Of a stretch of DNA of 64,000 nucleotides, positions 36,417-44,640 are shown piece by piece. A program made the translations under genes and the position numbers. The notes beneath the pieces were generated by a model. That model worked only from the letters and a program-made list of their open reading frames with translations. It was not told where the DNA came from and did no database searches. Positions within the stretch are counted from its first letter, which is position 1, and each line of letters begins with the position of its first letter. This DNA comes from Sporosarcina globispora. Lineage in GTDB: Bacteria > Bacillota > Bacilli > Bacillales > Cytobacillaceae. The stretch is taken from positions 4,073,911-4,137,910 of the forward strand of contig NZ_LGUF01000007.1 of the NCBI RefSeq assembly GCF_001274725.1. Reading direction: 5' to 3'.

Positions 36417-36471
36417 GCCCCCTCCCCGGTGCCCCATTTGGAAAAAAGTCCAAAATTTTCGACCGGGGGGT
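36417..36471. other. Candidate phage cos site, copy 3
   Basis: GCCCCCTCCCCGGTGCCCC, then ATTTGGAAAAAAGTCC, then TCGACCGGGGGG, between the HNH gene and the small terminase. It is the best-placed copy for comparison because both neighbouring genes are still readable. Confidence 0.6.
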
Positions 36472-36539
36472 TGTTACAGAAAATTTTTTTATTTTTTCTA
36501 CCACTTTTCATCATGCTGCCATTTGTTCTGCTTCTTTTT

Positions 36540-36818
36540 TTAAAAGTCTCGACCGTGTTCTTTGTTGTGACAATCGACACAAACAGTCTCCAGGTTATCT
36601 TCATCAAGCGCTAACTCCGGATGATGCTCGAGCTCCTTGATGTGGTGAACTACTAGCTGGATCTTCTTGCGCTTGACACTCTCGCTGTATTCATTCGTAT
36701 CGATGGATACTCGCCCTTGCCGTTTACATTCTTTGCATTCATAGTTGTCACGCATATGCTTCCATTCCCCACTGTCATAGAACTTACGCTTTTGTTTACT
36801 GGTCTTATTCTCTTTCAT
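36540..36818 (-). CDS. HNH endonuclease (phage packaging type)
   Basis: 92 residues from ATG 36818 (GGAGG upstream). Zinc Cys pair YECKECKRQG, the catalytic LVVHHIKELEHHPELALDED, Asn in DNLETVC, and CVDCHNKEHGRDF complete the HNH fold. Relatives next to small terminase are needed for cleavage at cos in many Gram-positive phages. Compared with the element-A fragment, an in-frame TAA removes the last 16-17 residues (the sequence after it still reads KKKQNKWQHDEKW), but the catalytic core is whole. Confidence 0.8.
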   Translation of the reverse strand: MKENKTSKQKRKFYDSGEWKHMRDNYECKECKRQGRVSIDTNEYSESVKRKKIQLVVHHIKELEHHPELALDEDNLETVCVDCHNKEHGRDF

Positions 36819-36928
36819 ATTCCTCCTAATAAAAAAAGCACTCCCAAAGGAATACTTTTATCAGTAAATATCTTTATATTTTTGTATAACATGTATTTAT
36901 GGATATCTTTAGTAACTCAAGCTATTAA

Positions 36929-37804
36929 TTAGATTTTTAATTTTTCACCATCTAGAAAAACAGCTTTAGGTCTAACACGTCGAACCCTTCTCTCTTCCAT
37001 GTAATAAGTTAAATCGCTAATTTTGTTAAGAATATTTTCTAATTGGTTTGCTCTTAACGCTTCTTCCGAATTTAGATTTGAGATAAGTTCATTTGCAATA
37101 ATAATTCCATCTCTCGAAAGCGAATTTAATTCTTTAATTGCACCTAATGGTATAGGTTCACTTCTTTGAATTACATCACTTAAATATTGAGGAGGTAATA
37201 ATTCAGTTGGCGATCTTAACAATTTTTGTTGATTACGAGCAAGTTCAAGTAGTTCCTCTAAAATCTCACTGGTATATGGATTTGTTTCACTGGCCTCAGT
37301 TTTTTGCACCTCAACAACTTCTTCTGCATCAAGCAACGCATCTAGGTCTTCCTTTAAGGATGGCCACCAGACCTCAAAAACTTTATCTAGTCTTACCTGT
37401 TCAAGTGCATCACTTTGTAGAGACTTATTGATACTTTCAACTAATTTCTTTACATCATCTTTTGTATAGATTGTTGATTGGAATTGTAGAGTTGGACCAG
37501 TTACTTCTGATCTCTTTAAATTAAATAAGAATGGCGACACCCGAGATTTTTCAACCTGCTTTGAAAGTGCTCCTGCCTCAAAGTTAATCCAAGGAGCCTT
37601 AATATTTTCTTTAGTTAAAATAATAATCCCATAGTTCGAATTATTTAATTCACCTGCAATATCGCTACTCCATCTTGTACCCTTATCAATGTCCTCAGAT
37701 GATACGTAAGGTTCTACCGATTGAATAACTGATGGTATCCAATCCCTTAATATTAATGCAACATTTCTACTTAAATCCCCAGACCAACTTAAAAAAACTT
37801 TCAT
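36929..37804 (-). CDS. TIR-domain protein, putative antiphage or stress effector
   Basis: 291 residues. The N-terminal 130 residues form a TIR domain: MKVFLSWSGDLSRNVALILR, VSSEDIDKGTRWSSDIAGEL, YGIIILTKENIKAPWINFEA with the expected catalytic Glu at about residue 76. The C-terminal half is helical (ILEELLELARNQQKLL, LENILNKISDLTYYMEERR) and unknown. Bacterial TIR proteins often hydrolyse NAD or make cyclic ADP-ribose signals during phage defence. The ATG at 37804 is chosen; an upstream GTG overlaps its own ribosome site. Accessory position beside packaging genes supports a defence role by inference. Confidence 0.72.
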   Translation of the reverse strand: MKVFLSWSGDLSRNVALILRDWIPSVIQSVEPYVSSEDIDKGTRWSSDIAGELNNSNYGIIILTKENIKAPWINFEAGALSKQVEKSRVSPFLFNLKRSEVTGPTLQFQSTIYTKDDVKKLVESINKSLQSDALEQVRLDKVFEVWWPSLKEDLDALLDAEEVVEVQKTEASETNPYTSEILEELLELARNQQKLLRSPTELLPPQYLSDVIQRSEPIPLGAIKELNSLSRDGIIIANELISNLNSEEALRANQLENILNKISDLTYYMEERRVRRVRPKAVFLDGEKLKI

Positions 37805-38022
37805 TTTCTTTATTTCACTCCATTTATCTAAAATAATACTCACCTCCTAATATTCGACACAAAAAAAACAATCCCTTTTTCCTATTTATATTTTTTAATG
37901 CTTCCTCAGGTATTCTACTAACTAAAATATTATTCATTTTCTTAAAAAAGACCTGTCTGTCAACGGTATATCTTTCACCTTTAAAGCACTAATGTTATTA
38001 TTTTTGCAATTATTCAATATTA

Positions 38023-38214
38023 TTACCTCTTCCCCAGTGCCAGATTCACATTTTTATAAGTATCACGCCTGGTACCCATGATATCTTCCCAGTCTCTTCG
38101 ACTAAGATCCTCTTAGTTTCCTGTATTAGGTTTTTCTCTCTGATTCTCCGCAAACCTACGCAGCTGGTTAAACTGCTGAATCTGTGCTTTTGATAAATGA
38201 TCAGCGAACTTCAT
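38023..38214 (-). pseudogene. Small phage-type protein with one in-frame stop
   Basis: Reads MKFADHLSKAQIQQFNQLRR, FAENQREKPNTGN, TAA, then EDLSRRDWEDIMGTRRDTYK to a stop after GKR. The second part (SRRDWEDIMGTRRDTYKNV) resembles small proteins I recall from Firmicute phages. The only defect is one stop codon. A tail of the same gene is seen at 19795-19850. The remaining sequence up to 37804 is AT-rich and shows nothing. Confidence 0.55.
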
Positions 38215-38235
38215 ATTGACCACCCACTTTCCCAA

Positions 38236-38266
38236 ATAAAAAAGCACCCATAATTATGGATGCTGG
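38236..38266 (-). terminator. GCACCC...GGATGC terminator
   Basis: AAAAAAGCACCCATAATTAT / GGATGCT hairpin directly downstream of the acetyltransferase gene; one of a series of similar terminators closing each cargo gene. Confidence 0.6.
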
Positions 38267-38270
38267 TTGA

Positions 38271-38783
38271 TTAAGTAAATAACACTATTGGCATTTCTGA
38301 AGATCTTCTATTTTTATAAAACTTTTCTAATTCACTTTGACTTAAAGAGTTTTTCTTATTATCTTGTTTAAAATTAATAGCATTTGCATTAGCCCGCACA
38401 TAAATTTGCTCTATGCCTTCCTGAATAGCATAATATTTGAGCTTCTCTATATAATAACTAGCTATACCTATTTTTCTTAATGATTCGTCATGTACATACA
38501 ATAATTCTAAATTTATTTCCTTTTTGTCTCTTTTTAATTCTTCCATAATTCTTTGGTTTCTTTTATAGAAATCCATTGAAAACAGAACTTTTTCATTTCT
38601 TTTGTAATAAAGACAAAATTTTACATTTCCATCTTCGCAATGATATCCTCGTTCCTTTGTATTAAGAAGTCCTTTGTCATCAAATTTAAAGACAATATAA
38701 TCTTCATTCTCTTTAATACAATCAGGTAGACCCCAGTTTATAATCATATTTTCCATTGTTTTATTATTTTGTTTTTCACTCAT
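38271..38783 (-). CDS. GNAT-like acetyltransferase domain protein
   Basis: 170 residues from ATG 38783 (GGAGGAAGACA upstream). The region INLELLYVHDESLRKIGIAS, YYIEKLKYYAIQEGIEQIYV has the beta4-alpha3 pattern of a GNAT fold, although the R/QxxGxG/A loop is atypical (LRKIGIA). The N-terminal half (MIINWGLPDC...) is family-specific. Cargo of element B; target unknown. Confidence 0.55.
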   Translation of the reverse strand: MSEKQNNKTMENMIINWGLPDCIKENEDYIVFKFDDKGLLNTKERGYHCEDGNVKFCLYYKRNEKVLFSMDFYKRNQRIMEELKRDKKEINLELLYVHDESLRKIGIASYYIEKLKYYAIQEGIEQIYVRANANAINFKQDNKKNSLSQSELEKFYKNRRSSEMPIVLFT

Positions 38784-38915
38784 TGTCTTCCTCCTTCGAT
38801 ACTCATTGTTCATCTTATTCGAGATAAGGACTGGTTTCCCTCTTTTGACAAAAAAGACAACACTTCGAACCTAAGCGCAGTCATGAAATATTCTACATTT
38901 TCATAAAGAAATATT

Positions 38916-39653
38916 TTATTGTTCTTCATTTCTTTTCGAAAATTTAGTTACAAAATAAGAGACAAAAAAACCTATAATTATTACATTAAATACAAAGCCA
39001 ATAATGTATTCACATAATAATATCAATGTGATTGGCTGTTCTAATATTATGCCACTGGAAGGAAATGAATAAAACGGTATCAATCCTTTGTATATAATGA
39101 ATAGGTAAGTGGTGAGACTTGAGTTAGAATGAAACATAATTTTATTATATTCTTCTAAAGTATAAAGATTAAAAACATCATTATACTCCAAGTAAAACAA
39201 TCCAAAACCAATGCCAGCTACGCATAAAATTAATCCATAACCAAAAATAAAATTTAATAATTGGAAAATCATATTGTTAAAGTTTTTCAGTGCATTGGTA
39301 ATTAAAATAACTGAAAATATAATGATAAATATTGTTAATACTATTAAAAAGCGAAAATTTAATGGGTTTTCTAGGTATACATTTAAAAAACCCAAGGTAA
39401 AAGTAATTAATAATAGGACTCTAAATAACCAATTTAGAAAGTTAATGAAACTATTATTAGAAGAATAAGTAAAAATCTTTCCAAGACCAATCAAAAATAT
39501 TAAAAATAATATCAAATTAATAAAACCTGGAATTTTACTCTCAATAGGTGTCTCAACAATTACCACTATAAATGACACAGTGAGTATAAAAATTGCAGTT
39601 GAAATTTCTTTTTTATTCTTAAGCAATAAAACTCTAGGAAACACATTTTCCAA
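38916..39653 (-). CDS. Hypothetical six-TM membrane protein
   Basis: 245 residues, starting MENVFPRVLLLKNKKEISTA, with about six hydrophobic helices and a very high Ile/Phe/Leu/Asn content; ends YFVTKFSKRNEEQ. The gene is markedly AT-rich. It is followed 24 bases upstream by another small membrane gene on the same strand. No family recognised. Confidence 0.5.
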   Translation of the reverse strand: MENVFPRVLLLKNKKEISTAIFILTVSFIVVIVETPIESKIPGFINLILFLIFLIGLGKIFTYSSNNSFINFLNWLFRVLLLITFTLGFLNVYLENPLNFRFLIVLTIFIIIFSVILITNALKNFNNMIFQLLNFIFGYGLILCVAGIGFGLFYLEYNDVFNLYTLEEYNKIMFHSNSSLTTYLFIIYKGLIPFYSFPSSGIILEQPITLILLCEYIIGFVFNVIIIGFFVSYFVTKFSKRNEEQ

Positions 39654-39677
39654 TTTTAAATTTAACGAGGAATTTTT

Positions 39678-39827
39678 TTAAAAATTACTAATCCATTCTC
39701 TTTTTTCAAGGTAGTTTATAGACCTTTTGAAATGAGCATACGATTTTTTTGTCCAAACAAATAAAGTGTATGAAAGTGAAATTGTAGCTAAAATCAAAAT
39801 AACAAAAGCAATGATTTTCTGAATCAT
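39678..39827 (-). CDS. Small single-TM protein
   Basis: 49 residues from ATG 39827 (GGGAGGTG upstream): MIQKIIAFVILILATISLSY, then TLFVWTKKSYAHFKRSINYL. Probably in an operon with the six-TM protein. The longer open frame upstream has no ribosome site. Confidence 0.45.
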   Translation of the reverse strand: MIQKIIAFVILILATISLSYTLFVWTKKSYAHFKRSINYLEKREWISNF

Positions 39828-39927
39828 GAGAAAACACCTCCCAGATTTTAAATTTTTATAGTTTTTTATACGATTATATAAGGCAAAAGTTCCGTAGTAT
39901 AAAATATAAAGAACCATTTATATAATC

Positions 39928-40346
39928 TAATTAGAATACTGATTCAAAAAAATTTCCTTTATCTATTAAAATCTTTCTATTACTATAACCCATTTCATTA
40001 TCATTTTTGAATACTTGATCTCTTTGATCTATAATCATTCTGGCATGCTGTTTGCCTTCTCAGCATGCATATAAGGTAATCTTTCTAACTCCTATCTGCA
40101 TGCACTTCATTTTACTGAAAATATCGTATCCTTGCGCTTCTCTCCATACACAAAGAGCCTCCATCGCTGGACGCTTTTCTATTCATTAATTAGCCTTCTA
40201 TTCTTGCTTTTTCATTTGCAAGAAAATTTCTTTAATATTATCTTTAGCACTTTTGCATAAAATGAAGGAAAAATAATTTTTAGTGTATTTGGATTAGAAT
40301 ACATAATTTGCATAAAAAAAGCACCCTTGAAAGGATGCTCCTAAAA
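39928..40346. other. AT-rich gap with terminator-like hairpins
   Basis: About 420 bases. At 40154-40180 a hairpin (CCTCC-ATCGCT-GGACG region between AAAGAG and CTTTT) and at 40317-40345 the hairpin AAAAAAGCACCCTTGAAAGG/ATGCTC act as terminators. A palindromic stretch with GCATGC repeats lies near 40045-40105. Otherwise no gene is visible. Confidence 0.4.
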
Positions 40347-40562
40347 CTAATCTACGATTTTAATAGTCTTGCCATCTTCTTGAACTACTAATGATTTATT
40401 ACAGGATACATTAATATCCCCTGCCACAATTTCAAATTTAAGAATAGTACCATCATTAAATTCAGTAACAGACACAACTTTTTCAGGAGTGTGTTCAAGA
40501 ACCTCAAAACTTGTGCGTTCTCTTCCTTCAAGATCAATATTCATTTCTGCCAAATTACTCAC
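40347..40562 (-). CDS. Hypothetical small acidic protein
   Basis: 71 residues (MSNLAEMNIDLEGRERTSFE...VEKVVSVTEFNDGTILKFEI-like, ending QEDGKTIKIVD), predicted beta-rich with no motif. GAGGTGAG lies upstream. Its leader contains ATGGACAAACACTATC and TTCGTCAAATTATGACA, shared with the ankyrin gene leader at 19757-19793. Confidence 0.5.
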   Translation of the reverse strand: MSNLAEMNIDLEGRERTSFEVLEHTPEKVVSVTEFNDGTILKFEIVAGDINVSCNKSLVVQEDGKTIKIVD

Positions 40563-40672
40563 CTCCTCTCACCCACAATTATGAGCAAAAGGCACTAGAT
40601 GGACAAACACTATCGTTCGTCAAATTATGACAAATTCCCAAAATAAAAAGCACCCTCGAAAGGATGCTCTAG

Positions 40673-41512
40673 CTAGGATATATATTCTACAAAAGAAGGA
40701 ATACATAGCATTCCTTTCTTTGTGTAATTTCTAAACTTTACACGACATTTAATCTTTGGATCAACATGTATGAACTTTTTATCTTCTTCTATTATTAGAT
40801 CCTGGAACTGCTTATAGAATTGTTTTCTTCCGGCAGGAGAAACAAATTCCATAATTCCAGCCGGTTTAATGCGGTTAATTTCTTCAATTCCAAGCAACAA
40901 CCAGAATTCATCTTTTCTGAGGCCTGTAATAAATACATCAGCATATTGATAATTTATTACCTTTAACCAATTCTGAGAGCGTTTATTAATTTGATATTTA
41001 GATGCTGCTCTTTTAAGGACAATTCCCTCTAGGTCATGCTGCTTAACTATATCAAAATAAGCTTCACCTTTACCAAGCATCCACTGGACCTTTGCAAAGT
41101 ATTGATCATTGTGGATCAAGCTTTCAAGAATATCTTTTCTTTCTATTAAAGGAAGATGCGTAATCTTTTCTCCTTTATAATAAATAATATCAAACACACA
41201 GAACTGAATATGGTGATTAGATCTTTTGGATTGAAACCTTTCCATCATTGCCTCAAAGTCAGGCTTCCCATCCTTATCAGTGACTATTATTTCTCCATCC
41301 AAAACTGTTCCATCTGGAATATCTATGTGTAGCAATTCAGGAAACTTAGAAGTCACCTCATTATTATGCCTTGTATATAATTTAATCTGATTATTAAACT
41401 TAGACAGGATTAATCGAATGCCATCTAGTTTTAATTCAGTAATAAACTCTTTATCTTCAAATGGCTGCTCAGATTTATGAAGCAGCATTGGTGAAACAAA
41501 CACTTTTACCAC
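40673..41512 (-). CDS. ATP-dependent DNA ligase, short form
   Basis: 279 residues. Nucleotidyltransferase motif I is ELKLDGIRL with the adenylated Lys near residue 28; motif III VFDIIYYKG, motif IV HDLEGIVLKR and motif V NWLKV are all present, followed by an OB-like C-terminal part (FVSPAGRKQF...IKCRVKFRNYTKKGMLCIPS). Similar to minimal phage and LigD-type ligases (B. subtilis YoqV/LigB class). It could seal nicks during element or phage replication. Closed by a GCACCCTCGAAAGGATGC terminator. Confidence 0.85.
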   Translation of the reverse strand: MVKVFVSPMLLHKSEQPFEDKEFITELKLDGIRLILSKFNNQIKLYTRHNNEVTSKFPELLHIDIPDGTVLDGEIIVTDKDGKPDFEAMMERFQSKRSNHHIQFCVFDIIYYKGEKITHLPLIERKDILESLIHNDQYFAKVQWMLGKGEAYFDIVKQHDLEGIVLKRAASKYQINKRSQNWLKVINYQYADVFITGLRKDEFWLLLGIEEINRIKPAGIMEFVSPAGRKQFYKQFQDLIIEEDKKFIHVDPKIKCRVKFRNYTKKGMLCIPSFVEYIS

Positions 41513-41633
41513 CTCTGAAATATCATACCATGGTAAACTCTTATTTTCTTATAACAAGAAACATGTAAGTTATCCCTGAAAAACCAATATAAAAAGCATC
41601 CCCGAGGATGCCTTTTCCTAGAAAAGTTTTGTT

Positions 41634-41831
41634 TTACTGATCATATACAGATACATAGGTTACTTGATTAAGATTAATCCTATGATACCCTCTTGAGGAT
41701 TTATTGGTACCTTCAAAGTAATCTTTTTGCACGTAAATAGTTTTTAATACATCCTGTTCATCATTTCCATACACATGCAAGGTCTTTGTGTTTTCGTTAT
41801 CAAAGTGAAAAACTACCTTATAAAGTTGCAT
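41634..41831 (-). CDS. Hypothetical small beta-rich protein
   Basis: 65 residues from ATG 41831 (AAAGGAGGG upstream): MQLYKVVFHFDNENTKTLHV, then YHRINLNQVTYVSVYDQ. No family recognised; the size and position fit a phage early or accessory protein. Followed by the terminator AAAAAGCATCCCCGAGGATG. Confidence 0.5.
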   Translation of the reverse strand: MQLYKVVFHFDNENTKTLHVYGNDEQDVLKTIYVQKDYFEGTNKSSRGYHRINLNQVTYVSVYDQ

Positions 41832-41911
41832 AACATTCCCTCCTTTCGCCCTTAAATTCGACAAAAGAAGACCTATTTCCTTTTTAACCACCCCATTATG
41901 CTAATAGCTTT

Positions 41912-42133
41912 TTACCTAGGAGATACACCGCCACCTCTGTAAATTTTTATTTGCCTAGATGAAAACTCCTTACAAACCTCCTTACTGCTAGTTATTAAGT
42001 AATGTTTGGAACACAATTTCCTTGAAGAATAATAAAAACATTTGTTGCAACATTTATTATTTTTCTCAGAACTAACGATACCTTTCTGCTCCTTCAAAAT
42101 TGACCTTGTAGCAGAACTTAATTTTCTTTTCAT
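41912..42133 (-). CDS. Cys-rich putative zinc-binding protein
   Basis: 73 residues starting MKRKLSSATRSILKEQKGIV with the cluster CCNKCFYYSSRKLCSKHYLI and CKEF, then KIYRGGGVSPR. The Cys/His spacing suggests one zinc site. The ribosome site is weak. It resembles small phage proteins I recall; function unknown. Confidence 0.45.
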   Translation of the reverse strand: MKRKLSSATRSILKEQKGIVSSEKNNKCCNKCFYYSSRKLCSKHYLITSSKEVCKEFSSRQIKIYRGGGVSPR

Positions 42134-42142
42134 AATTATCAT

Positions 42143-42523
42143 TCTGAAGTTATTTTAATTCTATCAAAACCGGGGTGATATATACATATATTTCCTAATA
42201 CACCGAGAGGAACCTGAGAGATTAGGAAACCACAAATTAAAGTGATTTCATAAATCATTCCCCGCCTCGATTCGGTCGCTAGTTCTATAAAGAACCCTCT
42301 TTGACAGGCGCGCTTGGGACTCCACATGCTCCCCTCGTTAACAGGCATGCTTCATCGTCTCGCAGAATCGCTCGAGTACACCCTTGATAAGGGAAAGATG
42401 CGTCTCCCAGGAATCACTTCCTGAGATTAATGTTATAAAAAGACAAAGAAAAAAAAGGCAGCAACTTTGTCCGCCTTTTTCTCCTAAAAATGTTCAGTTA
42501 TTATCCACGTTTTGTCCGGGTTT
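42143..42523. other. Intergenic region upstream of the Cys-rich gene
   Basis: 380 bases. The part 42250-42420 is less AT-rich than its surroundings and has several short complementary blocks, so a structured leader is possible but not demonstrated. At 42447-42483 AAAAAAAAGGC...GCCTTTTT looks like the terminator of the ArpU-type gene. Confidence 0.35.
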
Positions 42524-42907
42524 TTAAATAATTCCAAGGGACGAAGCAATCATGAATATAGCTGTTTTTTTCTTCTCATAATATGCTGTCTTCTGTAATC
42601 CAAGATCTAAATAGATATTAAGATCATTTTGTCTTTCAGCGCTTAAATATTTCATTTCAATAATTTGCCGCTCAAGTTGGTCAAGGCTATTATTAAGAGC
42701 TCTTTCCATCTGTATAACTTTAAGCTCGTTTTCAACGTCACTCTCAATTAACTTTGGGAAAATATTCTTCTGTATGCCTTTTTCACTTAGTTCTAATTTG
42801 TTCTGTATTCGGATCCTTAAAGCCCTATAGATTTTTAATTCCTTTACAACAATTGACCGAACTTCTTTTTCATCAATATCCGGAAAGAAAGATAGTTGAG
42901 CACTCAT
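42524..42907 (-). CDS. ArpU-family phage late-gene regulator
   Basis: 127 residues from ATG 42907 (MSAQLSFFPDIDEKEVRSIV). The C-terminal part LERQIIEMKYLSAERQNDLN, YLDLGLQKTAYYEKKKTAIF, IASSLGII is the sigma-70 region-4-like ArpU/RinA pattern that activates late packaging genes. Upstream GGGGGA. In related phages ArpU precedes HNH and terminase, which fits the element-B gene order on this strand. Confidence 0.78.
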   Translation of the reverse strand: MSAQLSFFPDIDEKEVRSIVVKELKIYRALRIRIQNKLELSEKGIQKNIFPKLIESDVENELKVIQMERALNNSLDQLERQIIEMKYLSAERQNDLNIYLDLGLQKTAYYEKKKTAIFMIASSLGII

Positions 42908-43087
42908 CCATTCTTCCCCCCTATAGTATAATTGTATTAGTCGAATACACACCATTGCCGGGAGAATTCCTGGCTTTTTTATTTAACTGGCTCTATCTTG
43001 TGTTTCCTTATTTCTTATTAAATTAATAATATTTGTTAATCACATATGGTAATATTTACTTAATCCATATGAAAGGTGCTTTAGTGA

Positions 43088-43513
43088 ATGGAAATTGCAA
43101 AAACTCTCCTGATTAATATTGAATGGGAAGGACCCTATAATTTAGTAGACCTTCCAACCCTCACCGATACCGAAACAGATTATGGTGTTTATCAAATTTA
43201 TGGTAAACATCCGGTTTATGGTAGCGATGTATTGTTATACATTGGGAAGGCTGATCTCCAAACTCTCGGAAAGAGGATTTCCCAAGAAGGCTGGTGTTTT
43301 GTGATGGCTACTTATAAGCAAATCCAAGAGTATGTTAAAAAGACATATGGATATTCTGCAAAGTCTTGTTGGATAGCTCACATGAAAGAAGTTTGTGGAC
43401 TAAAACCAAAAATGTCAGCACGAAGATATTCTCCTCACTCAAGAGTCCACCCCTGCCCAGAATCAAAACAAAAGGACATAAAAGAAGCTTTTAAACATTT
43501 CAATATGATTTAG
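43088..43513 (+). CDS. Fusion ORF: truncated GIY-YIG domain plus small helical domain
   Basis: 141 residues. Residues 1-72 (TDYGVYQIYGKHPVYGSDVL, LYIGKADLQTLGKRISQEG) start a GIY-YIG nuclease fold, but the domain breaks off before the later catalytic Glu/Asn. From Met73 the protein reads MATYKQIQEYVKKTYGYSAK, SCWIAHMKEVCGL, PCPESKQKDIKEAFKHFNMI, which looks like a complete separate small family. The gene therefore seems to be a deletion fusion. Translation from 43304 alone is possible but its ribosome site is weak. Confidence 0.6.
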   Translation: MEIAKTLLINIEWEGPYNLVDLPTLTDTETDYGVYQIYGKHPVYGSDVLLYIGKADLQTLGKRISQEGWCFVMATYKQIQEYVKKTYGYSAKSCWIAHMKEVCGLKPKMSARRYSPHSRVHPCPESKQKDIKEAFKHFNMI

Positions 43514-43696
43514 ACACATTTTTATTAAGGTCATATACTCAAAGCTTGAATCGCTCACTTACCGCAGAGATACGGTTTTTTTATTGGTATAAAATACTTT
43601 CAACTGGACAAACTACCTGCACGAGCAAGGCCAATCCTCCACATACAAAAACTCCCTAGATTAGGTCCTTGCTCGCCATTTAAATGGGGTGATACC

Positions 43697-43828
43697 ATGC
43701 TTCAATGGATTGATGAAAACACTTTAAAAAATGTATATATCGTCACACTTGGAGTTCCAAGTATATTGACTTTTCTTTGGCTCTTAGCAGTTGCTTTAAC
43801 TTTTAGAGCTGAGAAAAAAGGGAAATGA
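43697..43828 (+). CDS. Small single-TM protein
   Basis: 43 residues: MLQWIDENTLKNVYIVTLGV, then PSILTFLWLLAVALTFRAEK. GGGGTG lies seven bases before the ATG. Typical of tiny phage membrane proteins. Confidence 0.45.
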   Translation: MLQWIDENTLKNVYIVTLGVPSILTFLWLLAVALTFRAEKKGK

Positions 43829-43932
43829 AACTGATTGCTTATTTTGTTTCCTTAATACTAGCTTTCTTGGGATATTAACAAGTATGTCAGCATAACTTTT
43901 AGATAAATCCCAAAGAAGGAGGTCATTAAATA

Positions 43933-44070
43933 ATGACACCACTTGAACTTTTTGCATGGATATTATCAGCAATCTTAGCGATAAGCTTTATTATTTCTTT
44001 AATAGTAGTTTCAAGAAAACCTCAAATTCTTAATAAAAAGAAAAGTAAAAAGGCTCTATCCACTGATTAA
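43933..44070 (+). CDS. Small single-TM protein
   Basis: 45 residues: MTPLELFAWILSAILAISFI, then ISLIVVSRKPQILNKKKSKK. AAGGAGG lies ten bases upstream. One membrane segment and a basic tail. Lies in tandem with the previous small membrane gene. Confidence 0.45.
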   Translation: MTPLELFAWILSAILAISFIISLIVVSRKPQILNKKKSKKALSTD

Positions 44071-44187
44071 TATTCTTCCCTTAATAACCCATTCCGTCTT
44101 ATACCGGTTATTCATAACCTTTCGAAAACCCTTGTTATAAGCTTCTTCCCTTGCTTTTTGCAGTATCGGATTAGGTTTCTTTGCCAT
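44056..44187 (-). CDS. Small basic protein, probably 3'-truncated
   Basis: 43 residues (MAKKPNPILQKAREEAYNKG, FRKVMNNRYKTEW), start overlapping the upstream stop (TGATG). Its end runs 15 bases into the converging small membrane gene, so it may be cut short by a junction. Its first five codons are the same ones fused to HNH at 28571. Confidence 0.45.
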   Translation of the reverse strand: MAKKPNPILQKAREEAYNKGFRKVMNNRYKTEWVIKGRILISG

Positions 44188-44393
44188 CAAAACCACCTAT
44201 TCTCATCTTTTTCAACACCAATCACTCTGAATGAAGCCAAAAGCAATTCATACTTTAATTCGTCATAATTTAATTCATCGATGGGAATACCTTGCTGCGA
44301 TTCTCTAGCTCCTAAAGCAACTAACTGACCAAGGACAAATTTCTTCTTTTCACTGTGAAATGTCTTTTGATTAATAGGTCCAGCTATTCCCAT
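44187..44393 (-). CDS. Hypothetical element-end protein, 68 aa (copy of 28571-28777)
   Basis: MGIAGPINQKTFHSEKKKFV..., differing from the element-A copy by one visible residue (ALGARESQQG instead of ALGAGESQQG). Same position relative to the att copy. Confidence 0.55.
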   Translation of the reverse strand: MGIAGPINQKTFHSEKKKFVLGQLVALGARESQQGIPIDELNYDELKYELLLASFRVIGVEKDENRWF

Positions 44394-44640
44394 ACCAAGC
44401 ACCTACAATGCTTCAGAAGATTTCTGAATCTTATTTAATTGATCTTTATAATAATCACGTTGAGCCCGTGTCCTTTTTAAACCTTTATTCGCATATTAGT
44501 AAAAAGATTGAAACTGAAAGAATGAGTAAATTCGAGGAATACATGAAAAATGTCCTTGAATAATTTTTTTGCTTTAAAATCGGGCATTTTTCGGGCGACT
44601 GCAAATTCAACACCCATATCCTTTTTTTGACCGGAAACAA

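Noticed and set aside
38021..38060. A fourth cos-like block (CTTCCCCAGTGCC)
   Set aside because: It is coding sequence for the tail (LALGKR) of the small phage-type gene and lacks the GACCGGGGG half.
42139..42348. 69-codon minus-strand ORF upstream of the Cys-rich gene
   Set aside because: No ribosome site and no sensible protein pattern; part of a possible leader region only.
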